A stretch of 64,000 nt of DNA. It comes from Inia geoffrensis (Eukaryota > Chordata > Mammalia > Artiodactyla > Iniidae). Position 1 is the first letter of the stretch. The number at the start of each line of letters is the position of its first letter. Positions 1 through 10,219 of this stretch are shown in pieces. Below the pieces are notes generated by a model. It was not told the DNA's origin. It searched no databases and was given only the letters and a program-made list of their open reading frames with translations. A program made the translations under genes and the position numbers. The stretch covers positions 65,241,092-65,305,091 of the forward strand of contig CM070905.1 in the NCBI GenBank assembly GCA_036417435.1, in the 5' to 3' direction.

Positions 1-1114
<1,114 letters not shown>

Positions 1115-1535
1115 CTTCAGTGGCCACTTTTGATATATTAAATATGGCCATAGAATCTTTGCAGGCCCTTCCATCAAGCTCTGTGACTTGCTTTGGCTAC
1201 TGGGATGTGGCAAGTTCCATTTTGACCTTCTTGAAATTTTGCCCTGAGGTTACCATGTAAGAAAGCCAGTCTAGCCCATTGGAGGATGAAAGGACACCTA
1301 GAGAAAAACCAAGGTTCCCAGCGATAACCAGTACTAACTGACACGTGAGTGAGACTATCATGGATCTTTTGGCATAGCTGACTCTCCAGCTAAACTGGCT
1401 CCATGAGTGAGCTCAGGTAAAGCCAGCAGAAGAATCATTTGGCCAAACCACAGTATTATGAAAAATGATAAATCTTTTCTTCTAAAGCTTTAAATATTGG
1501 GATTGTTTGTTACTCAGGAATAATTAATGTGCCAT
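1115..1535 (+). repeat. MLT1-type LTR (ERVL-MaLR), degraded
   Basis: The order of blocks fits an old MaLR LTR: a CTTTGGCTACTGGGATGTGG block near 1191, a GGAGGATGAAAGGACACC block near 1281, a CATGAGTGAGCTCAGG / CCAGCAGAAGAATCA block near 1403-1436, and a terminal GTTTGTTACTCAGGAATAA near 1506. Both ends are eroded and no target duplication is visible. It is assigned by recall of the consensus; the exact subfamily is not determined. Confidence 0.65.
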
Positions 1536-3078
1536 TATAAATTCAAATTATGTCTAGTTTAATAATTCCATGTTTTTAAGTATTTTAGAGCTTTTCTCAA
1601 TAAAACACAAAAAGGCAAAAGTTCTTTTGGGTCCCCTTGGCTGAAAGATCTATTTGGCTTGAATTAGATAGCCCCATGGTCACACCAATGATGAACCCTG
1701 CAACTAGCAGCATTTTCCCATGGAATACTATTTTTTATGTGAAGGAGAAACTTGGTTTTTTCAGTCTTGGGTAGTTGGCAGACACACCTCTGAAAATGAA
1801 TGGAGTGAGTGTCACTTCAAGAAAAATATCTCCTAGTATTTTTTGCCGGTGATAAAATTTGAACTTTCAAGTAAAAAATTTGCATTTTGGAAAACTTGTA
1901 TCTGCCACTAGAAGCTTCACAGCTTCATAATACTCTTTTTATATTGGCGATATCAACTAAGGTGATGTTTTGCTTGTTATTTTATAATGAAACTTGTCAG
2001 TATTTGGAAGATCCTCATAACCCGGTGAAGCTGTATTTTCCAAATGACAACAAATGCATGATGTTACAAAATTATATATGTGTCAGAAAGATCCATTCAA
2101 GCAAATTAAGACCATGGATTTTAATGTGATGAGGTACAAAAGGTTTGTTCATATGTTATCAAATTCCACATGCCAACTAACCTTTTTAAAAACTACCACT
2201 TGTAGACTTTTAGGGTCAAAGAAGAGTATTCACAATTATACAAAAGGCTATTAAATAATCCTCCCTTTTCCAAATATTTACCTGTGTAAATCCAGGTTCC
2301 TTCATTACTCAAACCAAAGCAACATATTGCAACAGGCTGAACGTAGAAATGGGTATGAGAATACAGCTTATCTTCTATTAAATCAGACATTAAAGATCTT
2401 TGCAAAACAGTAAAACAATACTAGCCTTATAATGAAATTTTTGTTCTGGAAAACTTTAGCTCTTCATAAAAACATTGTATTTATGCTATATGAAATTGTT
2501 TTACTTATAAAAGAATTAATAAATATGTTAATTTTTTCTTGGTTTTTAATTTGCAATGTATCGAAAATAAATGGATATAACTCCCATAAAAAAAGCTATT
2601 TGGAGTCCTCAATTCTTTTTAGGAGTATAAAGAAATCCTCAGACCCGAAGTTTGAGAACAGCTGCTCTCAGCAAATGGGCAGCTGTGTATCTAAAAGATT
2701 CCCAGAGAATTTCCACTAACTGTAAACACAAAGGCCTACAAGCAGCTTCTTAAATACATAGGCAAACGTATAGGGAATCCTGCGTCAAATATAATAATCT
2801 AGACAAAAGGCAGACAGAAATGTGTCCAAAAATAAACCCTGCAGGAAAAAGACAACATATGCTCATGAATTCCTCAAACAGCTATAGAAGTTCTCAACCT
2901 AAAGCATTTACCAGAACCTTGAGGTACCACATCTAGTTCCCCTTCCTGGGGGAATCTGATATCCCCTACATGTCAAATCACATGCTCCCACTCTGGAGGA
3001 GGTCATTGACAGGACCCAAACTGCAAACCTAAACTAACCTTCCAAGCTCTTACCTGGGATGGCAAAATGTCTCAAAAG
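1536..3078. other. Mostly unrecognised; possible MER5-like end at 2630-2672
   Basis: AT-rich sequence with many stops. Around 2630-2672 the string GACCCGAAGTTTGAGAAC resembles the terminal part of small hAT elements (MER5 group), but only about 40 bases can be aligned by eye. Short open frames at 1887-2129 and 2432-2719 show no protein signature. Confidence 0.3.
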
Positions 3079-3126
3079 CAATCATCTTTTAAAATGGCTG
3101 ATGGACAATCGTCCTTTAAAATGGCT
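3079..3126. repeat. 27-bp direct repeat, two units
   Basis: CAATCATCTTTTAAAATGGC at 3079 is repeated as CAATCGTCCTTTAAAATGGC at 3106, with two mismatches. It immediately precedes the MLT1 LTR. Confidence 0.7.
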
Positions 3127-3746
3127 ATATAATAGCCCCCCAACTATGCCGATGCTCTAATTCCTGGAAACTACAAATCCCATGGAACCTATGTTACATG
3201 GCAAAAGGGACTTTACAGATGTAATTAAGGTTACAAACATTAAAAGAGAGATTGTCCTGGATTATCTGGGTGTTAGAATTGTATGGCCTTGTGAAAGTAG
3301 ACGCTTCCTCTGGCTGGAAATAGAAGAGATGGGGCTGAAAGGGAAGTCAGAAAGATTTGAAGTGTGAGAAGGACCTGATGCACTGTTGCTGGTTTGAAGA
3401 TGGAGGGGGTAGCATGACAAGGGAAGGAAGCAGAATTAAAGCACCAAGAGAGGCTTCCCCCTGATAGCCAGCAAATAAGCAGGCACCTCAGTCCTATAAC
3501 TACATGAACTGAATTTGTTCATCAGCTTGAATGAGTTTGGAAGATTCATCCCCAGAGCCTCCAGAAAGGAACACAGCCCAGCCAACACCTTGATTTCAGT
3601 CTGTGAGACTCTAAGGCAGAGGAACCAACTGAGCCACACTATACCTGGACTTCTGATCTAAAGAGTTATAAGAATATAGATTGGTGTTGTTTTAAGATGC
3701 TAATTTATGGTAATTTGTTATGATAGCAATAGAAAACTAATACAAT
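3127..3746 (+). repeat. MLT1-type LTR (ERVL-MaLR)
   Basis: Diagnostic MaLR blocks appear in order: ACATGGCAAAAGGGACTTTA near 3196, GTCCTGGATTATCTGGGTG near 3253, CAGAGCCTCCAGAAAGGAAC near 3554, CAACACCTTGATTTCAGTCT near 3583, and the end block GTGTTGTTTTAAGATGCTAA near 3684 followed by GGTAATTTGTTATGATAGCA. The 3' end AGAAAACTAATACA (3731-3744) is the usual MLT1 terminus. The AT-rich tail and heavy divergence indicate great age. The reverse-oriented relative is at 43420-43900. Confidence 0.85.
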
Positions 3747-4465
3747 GGCCATTGGACTTTGACATGTGAACCCTCTTGAGAATGAGCCCAAGTTTTGACA
3801 TCTCAGCAGAAACTTCCAGTCAAAGCTCAGGTACTGACTGGAAGTTTAGGACAACACACAGTATCTCACCAGCATGTTTATTCTGTTCTTTGATCCTCTT
3901 CACCATGGTGGGTCTTCGTGAGAAAAGCTCATCTTGATGGGTCCTCCAAAACTGTAATAAATACTTTTCTGATATTAATTATGAGTTAGTATCAGCATTT
4001 TATTACAATTTTGCTGCAATTGAAAAGATGTCTAGCAGACAATTCAGAGATTTTTCTTGGTAGTGATATGCACAGAAAAAAAAAAAAAGGATTGTTCAAT
4101 AATCATAATCATGGATGGACCAGACAGAAAGGGAAACAAATATCTGGTTACAGGTTAACTGACAGTCAACTAGGTTACTAGTTTCCCAGACTCCTAAAAC
4201 CAACTGAAATCTATCAGACTATTGCTTAAGCATTTTATCAGGAATAATAATTCCTTCCCAGATATAAACTGAATTATATTACACTGAAGGTTCTGTCCAA
4301 GTCAAGGGTGGGGCAATTTTTTTTGCAATTTTTTTCCTCCCCTCTTTACTGAATTATCTCCTACTTACATTTTGTATCTCATACCATGTATTACTTCCTC
4401 ACAGATACTTACTGTGACCTTTCTAATTCCTAGCTCCTTATTATGCACCGATAATGTACTTCATG
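3747..4465. other. No recognised feature
   Basis: No gene or repeat could be named. An interrupted A-run occurs at 4076-4088 and a T-run near 4317-4333. Confidence 0.4.
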
Positions 4466-4482
4466 CCTCCGTAACTATTTTT

Positions 4483-4696
4483 TTTAAGTCTTTTTAAAAA
4501 ATTTATTTATTTGGTTGCACTGGGTCTTAGTTGTGGTAGGTGGGCTCCTTCATTGTGGCTTGCGGGCTCCTCAGTTGTGGCATGTGAACTCTTAGTTGCG
4601 GCTTGCATGCGAGATCTAGTTTGCCAACCAGGGCTTGAAGCCAGGACCCCTGCATTGGGAGCATGGAGTCTTATCCACTGTGCCATCAGGGAAGTC
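4483..4696 (-). mobile_element. CHR-1-type tRNA-derived SINE
   Basis: Read on the minus strand, the tRNA-like head (4696 downward) starts GACTTCCCTGATGGCACAGT and is followed by a body of repeated CAACTA/AGTTGTGG-type units and an A-rich tail (at 4483 on the plus strand as T/A-rich sequence). Target-site duplications CCTCC(G/A)TAACT flank it at about 4467-4477 and 4697-4707, one mismatch. Divergence is greater than in the CHR-2 copies here. Confidence 0.9.
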
Positions 4697-4754
4697 CCTC
4701 CATAACTCTTTTTACACTTGCAATTTTACATTTGTTTTGTTGATTCTTTAAATA

Positions 4755-4890
4755 ATGTTTCTTTCATTTACTAGACTTTAAACTCCCAGGGGCAGGGGCT
4801 ATAACTGTCTTTGTTCATTATTAGATCCTCAGTGTTTAGTAGTGCTGGGCACATAATAAGGGCTCAGTAAATATTTTTAAATGGAGAAGT
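4755..4890 (+). repeat. L2 LINE 3' end
   Basis: Contains the typical L2 tail order: AGACTTTAAACTCCCAGGGG CAGGG near 4773, GATCCTCAGTGTTTAG near 4824, GGCACATAATAAGGGCTCAG near 4847, then TAAATATTTTTAAATGGA. It is an ancient mammalian-wide LINE fragment with no coding content. Confidence 0.8.
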
Positions 4891-6550
4891 GAGTATGTTA
4901 CCATTTAAATGTGGTGAAATATATGAATATCCTTAATAGGAAAATTGAGCTTTTGCTTTCATTCACAGTGTTTTACCACCACTTGCGAGGACCAGTGAGA
5001 TGTATGGTATGAATGTTTGAGAACAATTGCTGTGGCTCACAGTAAATTTTTGGCCTGATTTAGACAGACTTTGTTCTGGTGAGAAACTGGCCCATTTTAT
5101 AGCTGGAGAAAATTTGGTCTTTACCCAGTTTACTGAGATCAAATAGAGAATCAGAGATGAGGTTATTTTCTTAGGTTTGTCATCTATTATTTTAATAAAT
5201 AGAAAAGCATTCTTAGGAAAAGAAAATAACTTTTTACATCACCGAGTAGCAACTGCAGGATGGTAATAGGAATGAGAGTATGTCTGTAAACTCAATATTT
5301 AGTTGTCTTGATTACAAATAGGGTAACATACCTGGGTGTTCTACAAAGCTCATATATTCATGGAGAATGCTGTGAAGCTCTTTGTTTTAGTGACTTTCTT
5401 TTCAGGATATGAAATATTCATTGAGCCCACCATGCCTTCCTTTTTTCTTCACACTCCATTTTTCTGGTCATCTACTTACTCTTTTAGTGAATAGCTGTAA
5501 AATATCATTGGTGCTTAGAAAAATCTCTTTGCAAATGTTTTTCTTTGCTTCTTTAACCATGAGCCAAAAATATCATGTGTTTCTGTTTTGGGAATGTAAC
5601 AAAAGAGCTTCTGAAAAGTACAGATGGTGTAGCTGAGATAGGATGGCAATATTTTTTAGAGACACATTTTTATAGAACCAGATGGTCTAGTATATTCTCA
5701 AACAAATATGTCACCTATAATTTGATGAATACCTTCCAAAGGAAAATAATTTTTTCAGGAGATAACAGATGGTATCAGTCAAAAACATATCGAGATGCTT
5801 TAAGAAAAACTTGATGGCTCAAGTGATTTAACCAACAAGATTTTCTCCAATGTACCAAGCATGTTTTAGGATCTAAAATTTGTCATCTGTAAATAATTCA
5901 GCCTCATTTCCAAACTTTACTCCATGGAGAATTGAATGCAACCTGCTTTATATTATTCCTATGAAAATTCCTAAGTTGTTTTCTGGCTTTGTTTTTCAAG
6001 TATCTATTATATTATGGTTAAAAGAAAAAAAAACATATATGTATTTTAAAACAATAAATAGTCTATATTAAAATACAGAAATATTTTAATAGGACTGAAT
6101 TCCATTTTACCTATGGGAGCAGCTGTATTAGTTGTGAAATTTTGTTAGTGCTTTTCTTAAAGCAGCAGGCATATGAACATAATAGAAAAAAAAGAATTCT
6201 GAAGCTACAGGTATGGATTATTAAGGGATACTTAGCATACGAGTCACTTATTTTGCCCTGGTTTTTGGCAAATAATACTGTAACAGGGTCATGGTTCAGA
6301 AACCCCAACATACTGGTATGTTGATAGTAGTCTAATGACATACACAAGCTTGAGGGGAAGGAGGTACAATGAAAATCAGGATGTTACCTTCCTTCATGCC
6401 TCATATCCGAATGTAAACTGAGGTGGGACCATATAATTTATCATTTTACCTGTGATATGTTTGTGAGTAAAAGAGACACTGATAGTAGATATAAAACGAA
6501 ACTGCCTGGGGAAAATTGGGACATACATTCATCCCAAGTGTTCACAACTA
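4891..6550. other. No recognised feature
   Basis: About 1.7 kb of AT-rich sequence in which I cannot name any repeat or exon. Overlapping short open frames at 5409-6071 have no recognisable domain and are cut by frequent stops. Confidence 0.4.
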
Positions 6551-6747
6551 GTACTGTGCCAGTTAGGAACAGGGCCGCACAGCAGGAGGTGAGCAGTGGG
6601 CAGCTAGCAAAGCTTCATCTACTGCTCCCCATTGCTCCCCATTGCCTGCCTTACCACCTGAACCATCCACCCCCCACCCACTTCTGTGGAAAAATTGTCT
6701 TCCACGAAACCGGTCCCTGCTGCCAAAAATGTTGGGGACCACTGGTC
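6551..6747. repeat. Old non-autonomous DNA transposon-like repeat
   Basis: The segment holds AGTTAGGAACAGGGCCGCAC AGCAGGAGGTGAGCAG (from 6561) and ends with TGTCTTCCACGAAACCGGTC near 6697, then TTGGGGACCACTGG near 6732. This is the layout of a common mammalian interspersed repeat that I take to be a DNA transposon relic. The left terminus is missing. Inside, the unit ATTGCTCCCC is tandemly repeated (6631-6650). The family name is not certain. Confidence 0.6.
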
Positions 6748-7185
6748 TAGAGTATCATTATTGTTTTCAGACTTTTGTCAATATTATAGGTAAAGACTTG
6801 TTTTTAAGACCATTTGCAATTCTGTTTCTTAGCATGGATCTCAAAGAATTAAACATACATTTGTTTGTTTAAATGTAATGGGATTGAAATTCTGCTCGCA
6901 AGCATTATGTAATAGACCATGGAAGGGCAACAATCCCACTAAAAGTAAAATTTAAAAAAATAAAAAATTACAAAATTATGTTTTGAAAGAAATTGAATTG
7001 CTATATTAGTAAGGAGAATAGATGAACTAAAATTCTAGAGAAGGAAAAGCCTTTCCTAAATGGGTTCATGATTGCCAGCCATTTTCTTCCCTAGGGGCAT
7101 TTCTTATTTGGTCTAGGAGTAAGATTGGCCTTAGTCTAAGTAGAGGGATCCTGCTGAGGGAAAAACTGGAGCTTTTAAAAAAAGA
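6748..7185. other. No recognised feature
   Basis: AT-rich, with an A-rich stretch at 6948-6972. Nothing nameable. Confidence 0.4.
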
Positions 7186-7770
7186 AAAATTGAGGTATAA
7201 TTGACATATAACATTGTGTAAGTTTAAGGTATACAATGTAGTTAATTGATACATTTATATTATAATACGATTGCTATTGTAGCACTAGCTAAAACCTCTG
7301 TCATGCCACATAATTACCATGTCTTCTAGTGGTGGGAATAATTAAGATCTAATCTCTCAGCAAGCTTAATGTTTATAATACAGTTTTGTTGTCTATAATC
7401 ATGTACTGTGTATGAGATATCTAGGATTTATTTATATACTAGTTGCAAGTACATAGTCTTAAAAAGTTTGTATTGAAGTATACTTGATTTACAATGTTGT
7501 GTTTAATTTCTGCTGTAAAGTCAAGTCACCCAGTTATGCACATAGTTTTTCATATTCTTTTCCATTATGGTTTATCACAGGATATTACATGTAGTTCTCT
7601 GTGCTATACAGTAGGACCTCGTTGTTTGCAAGTACATACTCTTAAACAATATCTCTCCTATCCCTTTCCCACTCCCCACCCCCACTCCATCCCTGGGTAA
7701 CTAGCATTTTTTCAAGTTGGGTTCTTTTTTTTTTTTTTTAAATTTGGTTCTTTGGAAGATTGTATAAGAT
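7186..7770 (-). repeat. Old L1 3' end (antisense), host of a younger L1 stub
   Basis: Read left to right it begins AATTGAGGTATAATTGACAT near 7189, passes TCTGTCATGCCACATAATTA near 7300 and CTAGTTGCAAGTACATAG, and resumes after the stub with TCCCACCCCC-type blocks and GGGTAACTAGCA near 7694. This matches the complement of mammalian L1M 3' sequence. The consensus continues across the inserted stub at 7464-7625, which confirms that the two flanks belong to one older element. Confidence 0.75.
7464..7625 (-). mobile_element. 162-bp L1 3' stub with 21-bp target-site duplication
   Basis: Antisense of a cetartiodactyl L1 3' UTR: TGAAGTATACTTGATTTACA ATGTTGTG near 7474, TTCCATTATGGTTTATCACA near 7560, GTGCTATACAGTAGGACC near 7600. 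The flanks at 7443-7463 and 7626-7646 are 21-bp direct repeats with one mismatch. It is strongly 5'-truncated and non-coding, of the same general type as 52545-52878. Confidence 0.88.
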
Positions 7771-8429
7771 AGTATGATTGATTGAATCCAGAGGGGACTC
7801 AAAAGTACAGTTCCTTTTTCTCATGAGACTGCTTGAGGACTGGCTCAACACCTCTAAAAGGTGAAATTTCTTACAATTTCCTCATTCCTAGAGACAGGTA
7901 CTGCCAGAGAGGGAAAGCTTGATGTGGCCAGGCTCCACATCAAAATATTAATACTTGACACATCAGTATGTTTGATATATATTTGAAACAGTATGGAGCA
8001 GGAAACTGTAGAGCTCAGCTCAAAATCCATAAAGGACAGAATAGAATCTCTCATAGATTTTCAGGATTAAAGAAACAAAGACCTTCCAAAGCCTAAAGCA
8101 AAAGTGTAGAATGCCCATGCCCAAGGAACATTTTTGAACTAATGGTAAACTGTATTTAACTAAAACTACAACCTAGACCTGACTCAGTTAAATCTCTAGA
8201 TTTAAATAATCAACTTTTTGACTTATCTGCCTGAGAGGAGAAAAGAATAACATTTCTTTGGGGAAAACAACATTCTCAGCAGGTGCTACAATTATTTTTT
8301 GTACAATGTAATAGGCAATAAAAATTATGAGACTATGAAAAGATAGGGTAGTATGACCAATAAGCAAGAGCAAAAATAGGCAATAAATGCAGGTCTTTAA
8401 CATTACTCATAAGGCTGGTTTAGTGGTAA
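7771..8429. other. No recognised feature
   Basis: No exon or repeat identified. Short minus-strand frames at 7854-8054 and 8188-8403 have no domain signature. Confidence 0.4.
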
Positions 8430-8620
8430 TAAACACTTTTAGCTTTTGCTTGTCTATAAAATTCTTTATTTCTCCTTCAACTAAGAATGATAACCTTGCT
8501 GGGTAGATTATTCTTGGTTGTAGGTCTTTTCCTTTCAGCATTTTGCATATATTGTGCCATTCCTTTCTGGCCTGCAAAGGTTCTGCTGAAAAGCCAGCTG
8601 GCAGACATGCGGGAACATCT
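8430..8620 (-). repeat. Old L1 fragment, C-terminal ORF1 region, antisense
   Basis: On the minus strand it can be read, with defects, as an L1 ORF1 C-terminal domain: FSAEPLQARKEWHN, KGKDLQPRIIYPARL, GEIKNFIDKQK. On the plus strand this appears as AACCTTGCTGGGTAGATTAT near 8490 and TTCTGGCCTGCAAAGGTTCT near 8565. It is a separate copy from the plus-strand host fragment at 9083, because both cover the same part of ORF1. Confidence 0.8.
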
Positions 8621-8914
8621 TTATGACTATTACCTCAAAGTCTTTATTGAGTAGATTGCTTATCTCTGTTTTCTTTTTCTGATGTTTTGTTCTGTTCTGT
8701 CACTTGGAACATGTTTCTCTGTCTCCTCATTTACCTGATTCTCCGTGTTTATTTCTCTATATTAGGTAGGTTTGTTACATCTCCTGCTCTTAGAGACGTG
8801 ACTTTATATAGGAGTTGTTTTATGGTACCCAGCAGCACAGTGCCCTCTGGCCATTAGAGCCAGATGCTTCAAGGGTTTTCCCTATGTGGGCTCTATGAGC
8901 CTCTCTATTGTTTT
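8621..8914. other. Unclassified, probably repeat-derived
   Basis: Lies between an antisense L1 fragment and a 69-bp tandem array. Strings such as TAGGTAGGTTTGTTACATCT near 8764 recall other old L1-associated mammalian repeats, but I cannot assign it. Confidence 0.3.
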
Positions 8915-9082
8915 GGGCCCAACTGCTGCAGGTGCGCTGGTGGGTAGGACAGACCTCCAGCATAGCTGGCTGTGTGGCTGTTGGGGTTTGACTGCTGTGG
9001 GCATGCTGGTGAGTAGGGTAGGCCCCAGCACACCTGAATGTGAGGCCCAGGGGCACGTGACTACTATAGGTGTGCTAGTTGA
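8915..9082. repeat. Degenerate tandem array, period 69 bp, about 2.5 units
   Basis: The phrase (A/G)ACTGCTGCAGGTGCGCTGGT at 8921 recurs as GACTGCTGTGGGCATGCTGG at 8990 and again as GACTACTATAGGTGTGCTAG at 9059, each 69 bp apart. Between them are related blocks GGGTAGGACAGACCTCCAGC and GAGTAGGGTAGGCCCCAGCA. GC content is higher than in the surroundings. The array ends where the L1 ORF1 host fragment starts. It may be an L1 5' UTR-type monomer array, which is an inference only. Confidence 0.75.
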
Positions 9083-9162
9083 TGGTAGAATGATATATTT
9101 AAAGAGATGAAAGGAAAATAACAATCAATACAGAATTTTATACACAGTAAATGTCCCTGAGA
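9083..9162 (+). repeat. Host L1 fragment, ORF1 C-terminal region (left part)
   Basis: GAATGATATATTTAAAGAGA TGAAAGG then TCAATACAGAATTTTATACA correspond to the L1 ORF1 C-terminal domain (W-N-D-I-F-K ... R-I-L-Y). The text is interrupted by the younger L1 and continues at 14228 with CAAATCCCTGAAAAATAAAG GTG, which restores the consensus order. Confidence 0.75.
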
Positions 9163-9171
9163 TAGCCTCAT

Positions 9172-9187
9172 CCACCAGAGGGCCGAC
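9172..9187 (+). promoter_or_regulatory. CTCF-like core inside L1
   Basis: CCACCAGAGGGCCGAC fits the CTCF core CCASYAGRKGGC without mismatch in its first twelve bases. It is part of the L1 sequence upstream of ORF1. Binding is not shown by sequence alone. Confidence 0.35.
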
Positions 9188-9255
9188 AGTAGAAGCAAGA
9201 ACTACAATCCTGCAGCCTGTGGAACAAAAACCACATTCACAAAAAGATAGACAAG

Positions 9256-10161
9256 ATGAAAAGGCAGAGGGCTATGTACCAGATGAAGGAACAAGATAAA
9301 ACTCCAGAAAAACAACTAAATGAAGTGGAGATAGGAAAGCTTCCAGAAAAAGAATTCAGAATAATGATAGTGAAGATGATCCAGGACCTCAGAAAAAGAA
9401 TGGAGATAAAGATAGAAAAGATGCAAGAAATGTTTAACAAAGATCTAGAAGAATTAAAGAACAAACAAACAGAGATGAACAATACAATTACTGAAATGAA
9501 AACTACAGTAGAAGGACTCAACGACAGAATAACTGAGGCAGAAGAACGGATAAGTGACCTGGAAGACAGAATGTTGGAATTCACTGCTGTGGAACAGAAT
9601 AAAGAAAAAAGAATGAAAATAAATGAAGAGAGCCTAAGAGACCTCTGGAGCAACATTAAACGCAACAACATTCTCATCATAGGGGTCCCAGAAGGAGAAG
9701 AGAGAGAGAAAGGACCCGAGAAAATATTTGAAGAGATTATAGTTGAAAAATTCCCTAATGTGGGAAAGGAAATAGCCACCCAAGTCCAGGAAGGACAGAG
9801 GGTCCCATACAGGATCAACCCAAGGAGAAACACGTTGAGACACATAGTAATCAAATTTGCAAAAATTAAAGACAAAGAAAAATTATTGAAAACAGCAAGG
9901 GAAAAACAACAAATAACATACAAGGGAACTCCCATAAGGTAAACAGCTGATTTCTCAGCAGAAACTCTACAAGCCAGAAGGGAGTGGCATGATATACTTA
10001 AAGTGATGAAAGGGAAGAACCTACAACCAAGATTACTCTACCCGGCAAGAATCTCATTCAGATTCAATGGAGAAATCAAAAGCTTTACAGACAAGCAAAA
10101 GCTAAGAGAATTTAGCACCACCAAACCAGCTCTACAGCAAATGCTAAAGGAACTTCTCTAA
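9256..10161 (+). pseudogene. L1 ORF1 with one internal stop codon
   Basis: ORF1p forms trimers that coat L1 RNA in cytoplasmic particles. The frame starts ATG AAA AGG (MKRQRAMYQMKEQDKTPEKQ) and stays open for 228 codons to 9940-9942, where TAA replaces a Leu codon just after KGTPIR. The same frame then continues without a shift (ADFSAETLQARREWHDILKV) to TAA at 10159-10161, giving 301 codons including the internal stop. Residues about 35-115 form a heptad-rich coiled coil (RKRMEIKIEKMQEMFNKDLE); about 120-215 is the RRM-like domain with IIGVPEGEEREKGPEKIFEE; the rest is the C-terminal domain. Product would lack the C-terminal RNA-binding domain. Family certain. Confidence 0.95.
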
Positions 10162-10219
10162 GTGGGAAACACAAGAGAAGAAAAAGACCTACAAAAACAA
10201 ACCCAAAACAATTAAGAAA

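Noticed and set aside
8915..9082. CRISPR-like array (regularly spaced repeats)
   Set aside because: Whole 69-bp unit is repeated with drift; there are no distinct repeat and spacer parts, and the genome is mammalian.
9237..9935. 232-codon minus-strand open frame
   Set aside because: Exactly antisense to L1 ORF1; an effect of its A-rich coding strand.
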